64,000 nucleotides of DNA from Parabacteroides sp. (GTDB lineage: Bacteria > Bacteroidota > Bacteroidia > Bacteroidales > Tannerellaceae): contig JAFUOJ010000011.1 in assembly GCA_017481945.1 (NCBI GenBank), positions 1 through 64,000 of the forward strand, given 5' to 3'. The notes beneath the pieces were generated by a model. The model was not told the DNA's origin. It ran no database searches and saw nothing but the letters and a program-made list of their open reading frames with translations. This document shows, piece after piece, positions 25,729 through 34,727 of the stretch. The translations under genes and the position numbers were made by a program. Each line of letters opens with the position of its first letter. The first letter of the stretch is position 1.

Positions 25729-27396
25729 CTAATTTCCAACAGTTAACAGATAGTCATGTAAACTCACAGCGGTATTGGTCAAATTTAGCTTCTGGCGTGC
25801 TCGAAGACGGCGTTTATTGGCAGAATCCGGATTAATATTTAGAAGAATTGCCTCCTCGTTTAAACTCAGCTGTAGGAAGCTTAAATAACAAATTTGTTTC
25901 TCTGCTTCCGTTAAATTCAACGGATTTTTCTCCATAAAAGTAGCAACCTGCGGGTAAATAGATTGAATCAAAACAATCAAGTTTCGCTCATCATTTATTT
26001 TCAATACATTCTTTTTCTCTGTATCTACCTTTTGACATTGACGTTTCAATTTCCGAACCAAAGCCGATGTTTGCAGTTTATCATTCCGTAAATTAGCAAT
26101 ATCCGATAAAACTTGATCTCTTTCTTTTCGAACCCGCTCTAAAGTTCCTAACTCCATATCTTTTTCTTGGATTCTTTGATTTAATAGGATTAACAGTCTC
26201 TCTTTTTCCTCTAACAATAACTGTTTTTCATTTATTTTCTGTAATCGTTTCCGTTCTTGAATCTGATAAACCAATACACATACAAGAGAAAGTATTAGAA
26301 TGAGTCCACACAATACATATTTAACATATTGTAATTGTCTATTTTCCTCCAATAACGCAACAACATTATGCCGTTTTTCTGCGTCTACAATATCCACTTG
26401 TTTTTGAACATCATACAAAGAATCTTTCGCCTCTTGATATTCTTCTAAATACTTCAAAGCTAAAGCTGTATTTCCAGCCTCCTCTTCGATTAGATAACCA
26501 ACATAGAACCGATCTGTAGAAGTATAAGGATTAGCTAAAGGAGTATTTACTTTCTCTAAATAATAACGAGCTGAATCTAACTGATCCATCTGATAAAATA
26601 AATTACTCAAAGCTAAATAGGTTGGGTAAACATCTATCGTATCATCATAATTTAAACTAACTAAATAATAACTCTTTGCTTTTACAAATTCATTCATTTT
26701 TCTATAAATATTCCCCAAACCGTTTTTTACAGAAGATATTCCTACTGAATCTTTTGTACTCATCATAATAGAATCAGCTTTTAACATGGTATTAAGAGCT
26801 AAAGACAAAGAATCTTGAAAAACAAAAGTTTTAGCTACATCTCGTAAAGCCAAAGCATAACTATTTATATTTCCGGCTTTGTTAAAATACTCAGCTGCTT
26901 CTTTATATTTTCGTTGTTCTTCAGATTCCTGTCCTGTATAAAAATACAAATCTCCCATATAACTACAAATATATCCTGCGACATTATACAGTCGCTCCTT
27001 TTTGGCAAGATCCAAAGCTTCCGAATACGTATTTATTGCCGGAACAAAAAGTTTATCTTCTGCATAAGAACGTCCTAAATAGAGTCCCATCCAAGCTTGT
27101 TGCTCGACAGTTCCATTTTTTTGATACCAATGTAATGCACGTGCTAACTGTTCTGTATAAAGTATCTTTTTAAACAATTTATCTGCGACCTGACAATAAA
27201 GCATACTATAACGAGCAAATAATTGATCATTCCAACGATCCGGAGACTCAATCTCATTTAATCTGGTATAAGCACTATCCGGATTAGTTAAAAAAATCTT
27301 CTCAACTTCATTCAGTTGTTCATAAGCCATTCGCTCTTCTTGGCAAGAGAGGAGTGGCAACAAAGACAATAAAATAAATAATACAGTGTGTTTCAT
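25729..27396 (-). CDS. Trans-envelope TPR regulator with C-terminal HTH, copy 2
   Basis: The 555-residue paralogue of 22144-23862 has the same lipobox-type start (LLSC, C18), the same TPR array (AWMGLYLGRSYAEDK, YNVAGYICSYMGDLYFYTG, INSYALALRDVAKTF), a transmembrane segment (about 352-379), a coiled coil and an HTH (EEAILLNINPDSANKRRLR, about 512-534). N-terminal half and HTH are strongly conserved between copies. The coiled coil and the TPRs around residues 230-300 differ most, which would allow different inputs with a similar DNA target. Its downstream barrel gene is decayed. It is divergent from the TonB receptor gene at 27548. Confidence 0.78.
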   Translation of the reverse strand: MKHTVLFILLSLLPLLSCQEERMAYEQLNEVEKIFLTNPDSAYTRLNEIESPDRWNDQLFARYSMLYCQVADKLFKKILYTEQLARALHWYQKNGTVEQQAWMGLYLGRSYAEDKLFVPAINTYSEALDLAKKERLYNVAGYICSYMGDLYFYTGQESEEQRKYKEAAEYFNKAGNINSYALALRDVAKTFVFQDSLSLALNTMLKADSIMMSTKDSVGISSVKNGLGNIYRKMNEFVKAKSYYLVSLNYDDTIDVYPTYLALSNLFYQMDQLDSARYYLEKVNTPLANPYTSTDRFYVGYLIEEEAGNTALALKYLEEYQEAKDSLYDVQKQVDIVDAEKRHNVVALLEENRQLQYVKYVLCGLILILSLVCVLVYQIQERKRLQKINEKQLLLEEKERLLILLNQRIQEKDMELGTLERVRKERDQVLSDIANLRNDKLQTSALVRKLKRQCQKVDTEKKNVLKINDERNLIVLIQSIYPQVATFMEKNPLNLTEAEKQICYLSFLQLSLNEEAILLNINPDSANKRRLRARQKLNLTNTAVSLHDYLLTVGN

Positions 27397-27471
27397 CGTT
27401 TCTTTTTAGATTCACATAAGGGAATACGAAGTTACAAATTATTTTCTTTCACAGAAGAATATTCATCAGAG

Positions 27472-27504
27472 ATAGGCCTATATAGGTATAAATGTATATC
27501 TTTG
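27472..27504 (+). promoter_or_regulatory. Promoter and palindromic operator candidate for the TonB receptor-HMA operon
   Basis: TATCTTTG (27497-27504) is a good -7 box. The -33 region carries a perfect 10-bp palindrome ATAGGCCTAT (27472-27481) followed by ATAGGTAT. This is a plausible binding site for a repressor or metal sensor overlapping the promoter. The regulator is unknown. Confidence 0.5.
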
Positions 27505-27547
27505 TCATTATACTCTCGGTACATTAACATCAAAAATCAGAACTTAT

Positions 27548-29797
27548 ATGTTAATAAAAATGATATTGGCTGGTATCATACTGATGATATCAACGACGAT
27601 ATACAGTCAAACCCAGCAGACAAATAACACAAACGTAATAAATAAAGAGAGAATCATTTCAGGAGTTGTCAAAAATACAGAAGGTGAGCCTCTTGTAGGA
27701 GCCAGTGTATTTTGGGAAGGGACTTCGGAGGGAACAACAACTGATACTTGCGGAGTCTTCTCGCTCAGACATCATGCTGATTGTGTCTCTCTAATAGCTT
27801 CCTATATAGGATTCAACTCTGATACTATCGACATATCAGGATATACTGGGAATCAATCCATCGAATTCAGGCTTAAAGATTATCAGCAAAGCCTCAATGA
27901 AGTAACTGTTACCTCACGCCGTGTAGGGACAAGTCGCATATCTGGAGCAATAAACGGCGTACGCATTAATCGCGAAGAGCTTTTCAAAGCAGCCTGTTGT
28001 AACTTGGGTGAAAGTTTTATGACTAACCCCTCTGTCGATGTAAACTACTCTGACGCAGCAACAGGAGCCAAGCAGATAAAGCTCTTGGGCCTAAGTGGAA
28101 CTTATGTCCAAATGCTTACAGAAAATCTGCCTAACTTTCGAGGTGCTGCTGCTCCATACGCTTTGGATTATGTACCTGGGCCTTGGATGAATAGCATATT
28201 GGTCTCCAAAGGATCATCATCCGTGCGAAACGGCTACGAAAGTATCACTGGACAAATAGATGTAGAATATTTGAAACCCGACAATGATCAGGGTATAATT
28301 GTCAATTTTTACGGGAACACGCTAAGCCGTTTCGAGGCCAACGCTGACGCAAATATTCATCTTAATAAACAACTAAGTACCGAGCTATTGTTGCACTACC
28401 AAGACGACTACGGACACCATGATGAGAACGAAGATGGATTTCTCGATCAACCCAACGTACAACAGTGGAATTTACAAAACCGCTGGAAATGGAGAGGAGA
28501 TCGCTATATTTTTCATGGAGGTATTGGTATGGTTAAAGAGAAACGTAATGGCGGACAAACCCACCACACCATTTCTGACAGTCTTCCGCTTTATACCATT
28601 GGCATAGAGACTGATCGTTATGAAGGCTATATGAAACACGCTTTTATTCTAAATCCTGACCAGGGTACAAATATTGCATTAATGGGGAATATGTCTATAC
28701 ATCAAACCGAAGCTCAATATGGTCATAAGCAATATAATGTAGACCAGAAAAGTGCTTATGCTCAGTTAATGTTCGAAACCAATTTCACAGAGCAGCATAA
28801 TCTTTCAACCGGAGTTTCACTCAATCATGATTACTTAAAACAACGACTTATAAATGCAGGATTCGAATCTGAAAACGAACGTGAGACAACCGCCGGGATC
28901 TATGCTCAGTACACCTACACTCTTGGGACAAAACTCACAGCAATGGCTGGTTTTCGTGCTGACCACAGTAGTCTTTTCGGTACTTTTCTAACTCCTCGTT
29001 TTCATCTGAAGTTTACTCCAAATGAAACGGTTAGCCTACGACTTTCCGCAGGTAAAGGATACCGTACCGTTCATGCTTTAGCCGAAAACAATAATTTACT
29101 GGCCAGTGGTCGAAAACTTATCGTAGATGATTTAAAACAGGAAAGTGCCTGGAACTACGGTATCAGCAGTTCATTTAATCTTCCTCTATTTGGCAAGACT
29201 TTAAAACTGAATACTGAATATTACCACACACGTTTTATCCATCAAGCAATTATTGATTACGACAGTTCTCATGAACAAATCCATATTGCCAATCTCGATG
29301 GTAAATCTTACTCCAATACAGTACAAGTAGATGTAACTTATCCCGTTGTTAGCGGTCTGGAAATCACTATGGCTTACCGATGGAACGACGTAAAAACGAC
29401 CTATGATGGAACATTGATGGAGAAGCCTTTCACCAGCCGTTACAAAGGATTACTAACAGCCAGTTACAAGACACCGCTCGGCAAATGGCAATTTGACGCT
29501 ACTTTACAATTAAATGGTGGTGGACGAATGCCTACTCCCTATATCTTACCAGATGGTACATCTTCATGGTCCAATCGCTTTCAGGCTTATGAACAACTAT
29601 CAGCACAACTGACTCGTTGGTTCCGTCATTTCTCCATTTACATTGGAGGTGAGAACCTAACAGGATACCGTCAGCAACAGACTATCATCAATGCAAGTGA
29701 TCCCTGGAGCAGCACTTTTGATCCTACAATGATCTGGGGGCCCGTTCATGGCCGAATGATTTACGCAGGAATCCGTATTAACATCGGAAGATTATAA
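27548..29797 (+). CDS. TonB-dependent receptor, probably for a metal or metal complex
   Basis: The 749-residue protein has a signal peptide (about 1-20), a carboxypeptidase D regulatory-like domain (about 35-115, ISGVVKNTEGEPLVGASVFW), a plug (about 120-230, with VQMLTENLPNFRGAAAPYALDYVPGP-type sequence split by SSVRNGYESITGQIDVEY) and a barrel that ends near GMIYAGIRINIGRL-like sequence. It is smaller than SusC proteins and has no SusD neighbour, so it is more like siderophore or metal receptors. The following gene, 19 bp later, encodes a periplasmic HMA protein, hence copper, zinc or another soft metal is the favoured cargo (inference). Confidence 0.82.
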   Translation: MLIKMILAGIILMISTTIYSQTQQTNNTNVINKERIISGVVKNTEGEPLVGASVFWEGTSEGTTTDTCGVFSLRHHADCVSLIASYIGFNSDTIDISGYTGNQSIEFRLKDYQQSLNEVTVTSRRVGTSRISGAINGVRINREELFKAACCNLGESFMTNPSVDVNYSDAATGAKQIKLLGLSGTYVQMLTENLPNFRGAAAPYALDYVPGPWMNSILVSKGSSSVRNGYESITGQIDVEYLKPDNDQGIIVNFYGNTLSRFEANADANIHLNKQLSTELLLHYQDDYGHHDENEDGFLDQPNVQQWNLQNRWKWRGDRYIFHGGIGMVKEKRNGGQTHHTISDSLPLYTIGIETDRYEGYMKHAFILNPDQGTNIALMGNMSIHQTEAQYGHKQYNVDQKSAYAQLMFETNFTEQHNLSTGVSLNHDYLKQRLINAGFESENERETTAGIYAQYTYTLGTKLTAMAGFRADHSSLFGTFLTPRFHLKFTPNETVSLRLSAGKGYRTVHALAENNNLLASGRKLIVDDLKQESAWNYGISSSFNLPLFGKTLKLNTEYYHTRFIHQAIIDYDSSHEQIHIANLDGKSYSNTVQVDVTYPVVSGLEITMAYRWNDVKTTYDGTLMEKPFTSRYKGLLTASYKTPLGKWQFDATLQLNGGGRMPTPYILPDGTSSWSNRFQAYEQLSAQLTRWFRHFSIYIGGENLTGYRQQQTIINASDPWSSTFDPTMIWGPVHGRMIYAGIRINIGRL

Positions 29798-29816
29798 ATC
29801 CATAAAAATAAATAAA

Positions 29817-30158
29817 ATGAAAAAATTAATTTTATTATGCGCAATGTTGTTGACTACATCAGTTAGTCTCGTTCACTCAACAACAGAACGTTTACAAAGC
29901 AAAAAAGACATTAGAACTGTCGTTCTCACGACTACACCTCAAATGCACTGTGAGAATTGTGAGAACAAAATCAAAGGAAATATCCGCTTTGAGCGAGGAG
30001 TAAAAACTATCAAGACAAGTGTCTCCGACCAGACAGTCACCATCCAGTATGACGCAAATAAGACAACTGTAGATCGCCTACTAAAAGCTTTCCCTAAATT
30101 CGGCTATGAGGCTCGACAACTCAAGGAAGAAGAGAAGAGCAAAAAGAATGAGAATTGA
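29817..30158 (+). CDS. Exported heavy-metal-associated (HMA) domain protein
   Basis: The 113-residue protein has a signal peptide (about 1-22), then an HMA/CopZ-like ferredoxin fold with the metal site MHCENCENKI (C45, C48) and the closing FGYEA element. It ends in a Lys/Glu-rich tail. HMA domains bind Cu(I), Zn or similar ions and pass them by ligand exchange. Export makes this a periplasmic metal carrier, acting after the TonB receptor encoded upstream. In the canonical site the pattern is MxCxxC, which is fully met (MHCENC). A terminator follows (30185-30223). Confidence 0.85.
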   Translation: MKKLILLCAMLLTTSVSLVHSTTERLQSKKDIRTVVLTTTPQMHCENCENKIKGNIRFERGVKTIKTSVSDQTVTIQYDANKTTVDRLLKAFPKFGYEARQLKEEEKSKKNEN

Positions 30159-30184
30159 GAAACATAAAGCTATGTTTTAACACA

Positions 30185-30223
30185 AAGAGAGCGGCTTTTT
30201 AGGGTAATAAAAGCCGCTCTCTT
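30185..30223. terminator. Bidirectional terminator between the HMA gene and the S41 protease
   Basis: A 15-bp stem AAGAGAGCGGCTTTT (30185-30199) pairs with 30209-30223 around a 9-nt loop, between convergent genes. Confidence 0.85.
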
Positions 30224-30246
30224 CTTCTCTAAAAAGAATTCCAAAC

Positions 30247-31929
30247 TCATTCCTTATTTTCTTTATCAGGAGTACTCAATGTCTTTTCATAAAGAGCAGA
30301 ATCACTTAATACCTCTAAAGCTTTCTCCAAAACTTCATCATTACGTAAACTTTGCACTAAGTCTCCTTTCTGATAATAATACCGTTTCATAATTTCAGAA
30401 GCCAACAAATCTTTGATTTGTTCTTTATTACGGTCAAAATCACGTTCTAAATTAGGAGTCAGCTTAACTTCTAAAGCACTAAAAAGAGTTGAATCTTGAT
30501 CCATGAAACCTTCAAACTTAGCAACCTCCTTCAAGTTCTTCAACAGTTTCTCGCTCTGACGATCATACGTAAAGTTTTTCTCTTTTGCATATTGTTTAAA
30601 AGATTCAAAATCTTCATCAGTCACTTCAAATTCTTCCGGTGGAGCAATCTTCTTATGTTTCTGTGACCAATCTGCAACAAAATCAGTCAAAATAAAATCA
30701 GTCATCAGATAAAACATCATGGTTGGAGTCTCCGGTTTCTCAATCTTAAAGTCCGGAGTAATACCCCCTCCATCCCGCACAGGACGTCCCTTTGACGTAT
30801 AAAAAACAGAAGTTAAACTATCAGGAATAGCCCCAACACTACCGTCAGCTCTTCGGTGAGAATAGTCCATCTGTTGAATACAACGTCCACTCGGAATATA
30901 ATATTTACTCATTGTCACCTTTAAACTACCATTATAAGGTAATTCACGAGTCGACTGAACCAAACCTTTACCAAAAGAACGCTGCCCAATCAATACAGCC
31001 CGATCCATATCCTGTAAAGCTCCAGATACAATCTCAGCAGCAGAAGCCGACCCTCCATCAATCAATACCGCCATCGGCATTACCGTGTCTAAAGGTTCAT
31101 TCGGTGTACGATAAGTACGGTCCCATTGACTAATTTTACCTTTTGTGGACACAACTTCTTTTCCCTTCGGAACGAACATTCCTACTATCTGTGTAGCACT
31201 CTCTAAAAGTCCCCCACCATTATTCCGCAAATCTAAGATTAAAGACTTTATTTGATGATTCTTTTTTAAATCCTCAAAAGCATTCTTAACTTCTTGAGCA
31301 CTCTTATCTGTAAAACCTTTCAAGTAGATATATCCTACATGATCTCCACGAACTCCGTAATAAGTCACTTGATTTTCTAAAATCTGCTTACGGACAAGTT
31401 CTACTTTCCGAGGTTTCTTATCATAAGGGCTTTGAACTTTCAATACCAATTTTGTATTAGGAACACCTTTCAATAAGGAACTTACCTTATCTGAAGAGGC
31501 CTTAGTTACATCCACCGTATCCACTGCCAAAATACGATCTCCTGCCTTCAAACCAGCCAAAGCAGCCGGCATTCCTTCAAATGGTTCAATAATATAGACA
31601 CCACCCTCTTTCCGTTCTCGAATATACGAACCAATACCTCCATACTCTCCGGTCGTCATAAACTTCAATTTATCCATCTCCTGTTCCGGATAATATTCGG
31701 TATAAGGATCCAAACCGCCTAACATAGCGTCAATTCCTCTGCGAACAGTCTTTTCAACATCCACAGAATCCACATAAAACATTTCCACCTCTTTTACTAA
31801 GGTGTTAAATATTTCCAGGTTCTTACTTACTTCAAAACGATTATCTTTCTGAGCTTGTCCCGGTAGGACCTGTCCCCAAAAGAATAACAAACCTAAAAGG
31901 GTTATAATCTTCTTTCGCTGTTTACACAT
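30247..31929 (-). CDS. S41 family C-terminal processing protease (CtpA/Prc-like)
   Basis: The 560-residue protein has an N-terminal signal or anchor (about 1-26), a helical region, a PDZ domain (about 90-165, GGIGSYIRERKEGGVYIIEP and PAALAGLKAGDRILAVD) and the S41 catalytic domain. The catalytic Ser is S296 in GGSASAAEIVSG and the general-base Lys is K321 in SFGKGLVQ, with the 25-residue spacing known from Tsp/Prc. A long C-terminal helical region follows (about 400-560). It probably cleaves C-terminal tails of periplasmic or lipid-anchored proteins. It is downstream of the PfkB gene with a 47-bp gap. Confidence 0.88.
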   Translation of the reverse strand: MCKQRKKIITLLGLLFFWGQVLPGQAQKDNRFEVSKNLEIFNTLVKEVEMFYVDSVDVEKTVRRGIDAMLGGLDPYTEYYPEQEMDKLKFMTTGEYGGIGSYIRERKEGGVYIIEPFEGMPAALAGLKAGDRILAVDTVDVTKASSDKVSSLLKGVPNTKLVLKVQSPYDKKPRKVELVRKQILENQVTYYGVRGDHVGYIYLKGFTDKSAQEVKNAFEDLKKNHQIKSLILDLRNNGGGLLESATQIVGMFVPKGKEVVSTKGKISQWDRTYRTPNEPLDTVMPMAVLIDGGSASAAEIVSGALQDMDRAVLIGQRSFGKGLVQSTRELPYNGSLKVTMSKYYIPSGRCIQQMDYSHRRADGSVGAIPDSLTSVFYTSKGRPVRDGGGITPDFKIEKPETPTMMFYLMTDFILTDFVADWSQKHKKIAPPEEFEVTDEDFESFKQYAKEKNFTYDRQSEKLLKNLKEVAKFEGFMDQDSTLFSALEVKLTPNLERDFDRNKEQIKDLLASEIMKRYYYQKGDLVQSLRNDEVLEKALEVLSDSALYEKTLSTPDKENKE

Positions 31930-31976
31930 AGAATATTTACTTAATTTACGGTGTAAAAATAGAGAATAAACACTTG

Positions 31977-32954
31977 TTAGTCCAGTATGCTATTTACTTT
32001 TAACTTTATTTGTTCCCATTTATCATCTGGAATCTGTGCTCCTACAACTTCTATAATATGCCCAGCCAGCAAAGAACCGATACGGGCAGACTGTTCCAAA
32101 GTGGCTCCTACCGATTGCCCATATAAGAATCCAGCAGCAAAATGATCACCAGCTCCAGTCGTATCAATAGCTTTACCCCCGTCTGCAGGTATTGCAAAAA
32201 CTTGTCCTCTACTACCAACCAAAGCACCTTCTTTTCCGATTGTAACTAAAGAAACTTCAACTTGTTCAGATAATAATCGAACAGCTTCTTGAGCATTCTT
32301 TCCTGTAAAAGCCTCCGCTTCACTCTCATTCGAGAATAATATATCAACATAATTCGGTATAATGTCTTCCAACAAACCTCGGAAAGCATTTACAATATTA
32401 AAGTTAGAAAGATCTAATGCAACTTTCAATCCCAACTGTTTTGCTTTTCGCATAGTTGTACGCACCAGTTCTTCATTCACTAACAAATATCCCTCAATAT
32501 ATATACATTGATAAGCAGATAACATCTCTTCCGTAATCTCATCAGGAGTTATTGTCGGAGCCGGACCTAAAAAAGTAGCCATTGTTCGTTCCCCATCAGG
32601 TGAAATCAAAACAGTACAGCTCCCTGATATTCCTTCCGTTTGAATGAAATGAGAGGTAACACCCGCTTTTTGTAAAGCCTCTTTATAATATGTACCAACT
32701 GAATCAGTACCAATCTTACCGATAAATCCTGTATTTGCTCCTAAAAGAGCCATCGCTCGCATGGTATTACAAACTGATCCACCCGGAGCCTGACTACACT
32801 CCAAGCTCTCTTGAGACTGACGAATCTTAACCATCTGGTCTTGCTGAATCATATCCATAGCTCCTTTTTGCATGCCTATTTCAGTCAGTACATCATCGCT
32901 TTTCAACCTCAATAAAACATCCACTAAAGCATTCCCTAATCCAATTGTATTCAT
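31977..32954 (-). CDS. PfkB family sugar/adenosine kinase
   Basis: The 325-residue ribokinase-fold protein has the N-terminal signature region GGSVCNTMRAMALLG and the C-terminal PfkB motif DTTGAGDHFAAGFLYG with catalytic base D270. The early motif GLGNALVDVLLRL resembles the adenosine kinase branch, which is the usual annotation in Bacteroidales, but substrate is not settled by sequence. The start MNTIGLGNALVD at 32954 is chosen because the longer frame at 32993 begins upstream of a reverse TATCTTTG box (32973-32980). Confidence 0.82.
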   Translation of the reverse strand: MNTIGLGNALVDVLLRLKSDDVLTEIGMQKGAMDMIQQDQMVKIRQSQESLECSQAPGGSVCNTMRAMALLGANTGFIGKIGTDSVGTYYKEALQKAGVTSHFIQTEGISGSCTVLISPDGERTMATFLGPAPTITPDEITEEMLSAYQCIYIEGYLLVNEELVRTTMRKAKQLGLKVALDLSNFNIVNAFRGLLEDIIPNYVDILFSNESEAEAFTGKNAQEAVRLLSEQVEVSLVTIGKEGALVGSRGQVFAIPADGGKAIDTTGAGDHFAAGFLYGQSVGATLEQSARIGSLLAGHIIEVVGAQIPDDKWEQIKLKVNSILD

Positions 32955-33003
32955 TTTTTCTAATTTTTTTCGCAAAGATATTGCATATTTCAAAAAGAAC
33001 CTC

Positions 33004-33011
33004 TACTTTTG
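33004..33011 (+). promoter_or_regulatory. Promoter -7 box for the tRNA-Asn cluster
   Basis: TACTTTTG is 54 bp upstream of the first tRNA-Asn and divergent from the PfkB promoter. No perfect TTTG -33 box is seen. Confidence 0.5.
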
Positions 33012-33064
33012 CAAAGCAATTTCAGAAAGGGATTAAGATAAGTCTTAAAACTGAAAAAGTAAAT

Positions 33065-33138
33065 TCTTCCTTAGCTCAGTCGGTTAGAGCATCTGACTGT
33101 TAATCAGAGGGTCCTTGGTTCAAGTCCAAGAGGAAGAG
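33065..33138 (+). tRNA. tRNA-Asn(GTT), copy 1
   Basis: The 74-nt cloverleaf has acceptor TCTTCCT/AGGAAGA, anticodon loop CTGTTAA giving anticodon GTT, T arm CTTGG-TTCAAGT-CCAAG and discriminator G. CCA is not encoded. First of three identical genes. Confidence 0.97.
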
Positions 33139-33172
33139 CTAAAAAGACATCGGGAAAGACTGAAAAACATAT

Positions 33173-33246
33173 TCTTCCTTAGCTCAGTCGGTTAGAGCAT
33201 CTGACTGTTAATCAGAGGGTCCTTGGTTCAAGTCCAAGAGGAAGAG
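33173..33246 (+). tRNA. tRNA-Asn(GTT), copy 2
   Basis: Identical in sequence to copy 1, 34 bp further on. The spacer is almost identical to the following one, showing tandem duplication of a unit of about 108 bp. Confidence 0.97.
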
Positions 33247-33281
33247 CTAAAAGAGACATCGGGAAAGACTGAAAAACATAT

Positions 33282-33355
33282 TCTTCCTTAGCTCAGTCGG
33301 TTAGAGCATCTGACTGTTAATCAGAGGGTCCTTGGTTCAAGTCCAAGAGGAAGAG
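33282..33355 (+). tRNA. tRNA-Asn(GTT), copy 3
   Basis: Third identical copy, followed by a terminator. All three are presumably cut from one precursor. Confidence 0.97.
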
Positions 33356-33365
33356 CTAATTTTTT

Positions 33366-33397
33366 AGAGAAATACTAAAAGTATTTCTCTTTTTTAT
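33366..33397 (+). terminator. Terminator of the tRNA-Asn cluster
   Basis: AGAGAAATACT (33366-33376) pairs with AGTATTTCTCT (33380-33390) around a 3-nt loop and is followed by six or more T. Confidence 0.9.
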
Positions 33398-33427
33398 TTT
33401 TCTATTTAAGATAATTTCCTCAAAAAC

Positions 33428-33770
33428 AAAAAGTCTCAAAAGTCTCTTAGGTATTCTGAAAAAAGACTTTTTTGAAAGCAGCTATATATTTCTGATTATC
33501 AGCTTAAAAAGTAAAAGAAGAAAGGTGCTTTTATACTTTTCTGATAAAGTTCCACGGACATTTTTCAGCAAAGAAGTAAACAAAACGATATATATTTCTA
33601 ATAGAGAAATTCAACGTCCGTGGTTTTAAACAAATAAAGAAACTATCTATCAGTTTTAAATATGCGATAATTTCATAATTCAATCTATATAATCACATTA
33701 ACAAGACTCGGGTTACCATATAAATATTTTCATTTTATACGAAATTCCCATGAGACTATTGAGACTTTTT
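33428..33770. mobile_element. MITE-like element with 24-bp terminal inverted repeats
   Basis: 33428-33451 and 33747-33770 are inverted copies of a 24-bp sequence with three mismatches (core AAAAAGTCTCAAnAGTCTC). The 343-bp interior has no open frame of note. It holds a second inverted pair, CCACGGAC (33552-33559) and GTCCGTGG (33616-33623). Size, TIRs, lack of coding and a position in a gap beside tRNA genes fit a non-autonomous element. No clear target-site duplication could be seen. An extended regulatory RNA structure is an alternative. Confidence 0.5.
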
Positions 33771-33916
33771 TAGAGAGAAAGTATTCCTTCCTTTATAAAA
33801 ATAAATTGTATTTGTATTATAAAGGAATAAGGAAGAAAAGTTAAACGAATAGGCACTACATAAAAAAACAATAAGCATTGATTTCTTCTTAAGCCATATC
33901 TTCTTTCAAATTATCT
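33771..33916. other. AT-rich gap between the MITE-like element and trmB
   Basis: No gene is seen. CCTTTATAA (33790-33798) and TTATAAAGG (33817-33825) form a weak AT-rich hairpin. The rest is the upstream region of trmB. Confidence 0.5.
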
Positions 33917-33924
33917 TATCTTTG
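33917..33924 (+). promoter_or_regulatory. Promoter -7 box directly before trmB
   Basis: TATCTTTG ends 4 bp before the ATG at 33929, so the transcript is expected to begin at or next to the start codon (leaderless). Confidence 0.5.
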
Positions 33925-33928
33925 CATT

Positions 33929-34687
33929 ATGGGAAAGAATAAATTAGCAAAGTTTGACGATATGGCGGGATACCCCCATGTCTTTCAATATCCATTCTCT
34001 GTACTTCAAGAAAAAGGGTTCGAACTAAAAGGGCATTGGCATGAACAGTTCTTCAAAAATGACAACCCCATTGTCTTGGAATTAGGATGTGGAAAAGGTG
34101 AATACACAGTCGGTTTGGGTAAACTATTCCCAAACAAGAATTTTATTGGTGTCGATATCAAAGGAGCACGTATGTGGACAGGGGCCAAAGAATCATTCGA
34201 AGCCGGCATGAACAACGTAGCATTTTTACGAACCAGTATTGAATTGATTACTCATTTTTTTGCAGCTGGAGAAGTTTCTGAAATATGGCTAACTTTTCCA
34301 GATCCACAGATGAAGAAAGTGAACAAACGACTGACTTCTACTCGTTTTATGAAAATGTACCGAGAGATTCTGACAGATAATGGGATCATTCATTTAAAAA
34401 CGGATAGTAATTTCATGTATACTTATACCTGTGAAATGGTCAAAGTGAACCAATATCCAGTTCTTTTCAGTAATGAAGATTTATACCATTCCGGATTAAT
34501 AGATGAAATTCTTTCTATAAAAACTTATTACGAACAACAATGGTTGGATCGTGGACTAAACATCAAATATATTAAGTTTGTTTGCGAAGAACGAGAACAA
34601 CTGATTGAACCAGATATAGAGATTGAATACGATCCATATCGAAGTTTTAATCGTAGTAAAAGAAGTGCATTAGCTTCTGGGAAGTAG
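33929..34687 (+). CDS. trmB: tRNA (guanine-N7-)-methyltransferase
   Basis: The 252-residue class I SAM methyltransferase makes m7G46 in the variable loop of tRNAs. The SAM loop is [15 protein letters not shown], and the family hallmark is [19 protein letters not shown] further conserved site is the C-terminal T.YE.xWL region ([11 protein letters not shown]). Compared with E. coli TrmB, it has the longer C-terminus seen in Bacteroidetes (KYIKFVCEE through [10 protein letters not shown]). It is 40 bp upstream of mrp on the same strand. Confidence 0.92.
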   Translation: MGKNKLAKFDDMAGYPHVFQYPFSVLQEKGFELKGHWHEQFFKNDNPIVLELGCGKGEYTVGLGKLFPNKNFIGVDIKGARMWTGAKESFEAGMNNVAFLRTSIELITHFFAAGEVSEIWLTFPDPQMKKVNKRLTSTRFMKMYREILTDNGIIHLKTDSNFMYTYTCEMVKVNQYPVLFSNEDLYHSGLIDEILSIKTYYEQQWLDRGLNIKYIKFVCEEREQLIEPDIEIEYDPYRSFNRSKRSALASGK

Positions 34688-34727
34688 TAATTATAAACAA
34701 TGTAAATATAAATCATAAATCAAACTC

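Noticed and set aside
25605-25835. 76-codon forward frame at the 3' side of regulator 2
   Set aside because: It overlaps the end of the regulator on the other strand and has no homologue or start context.
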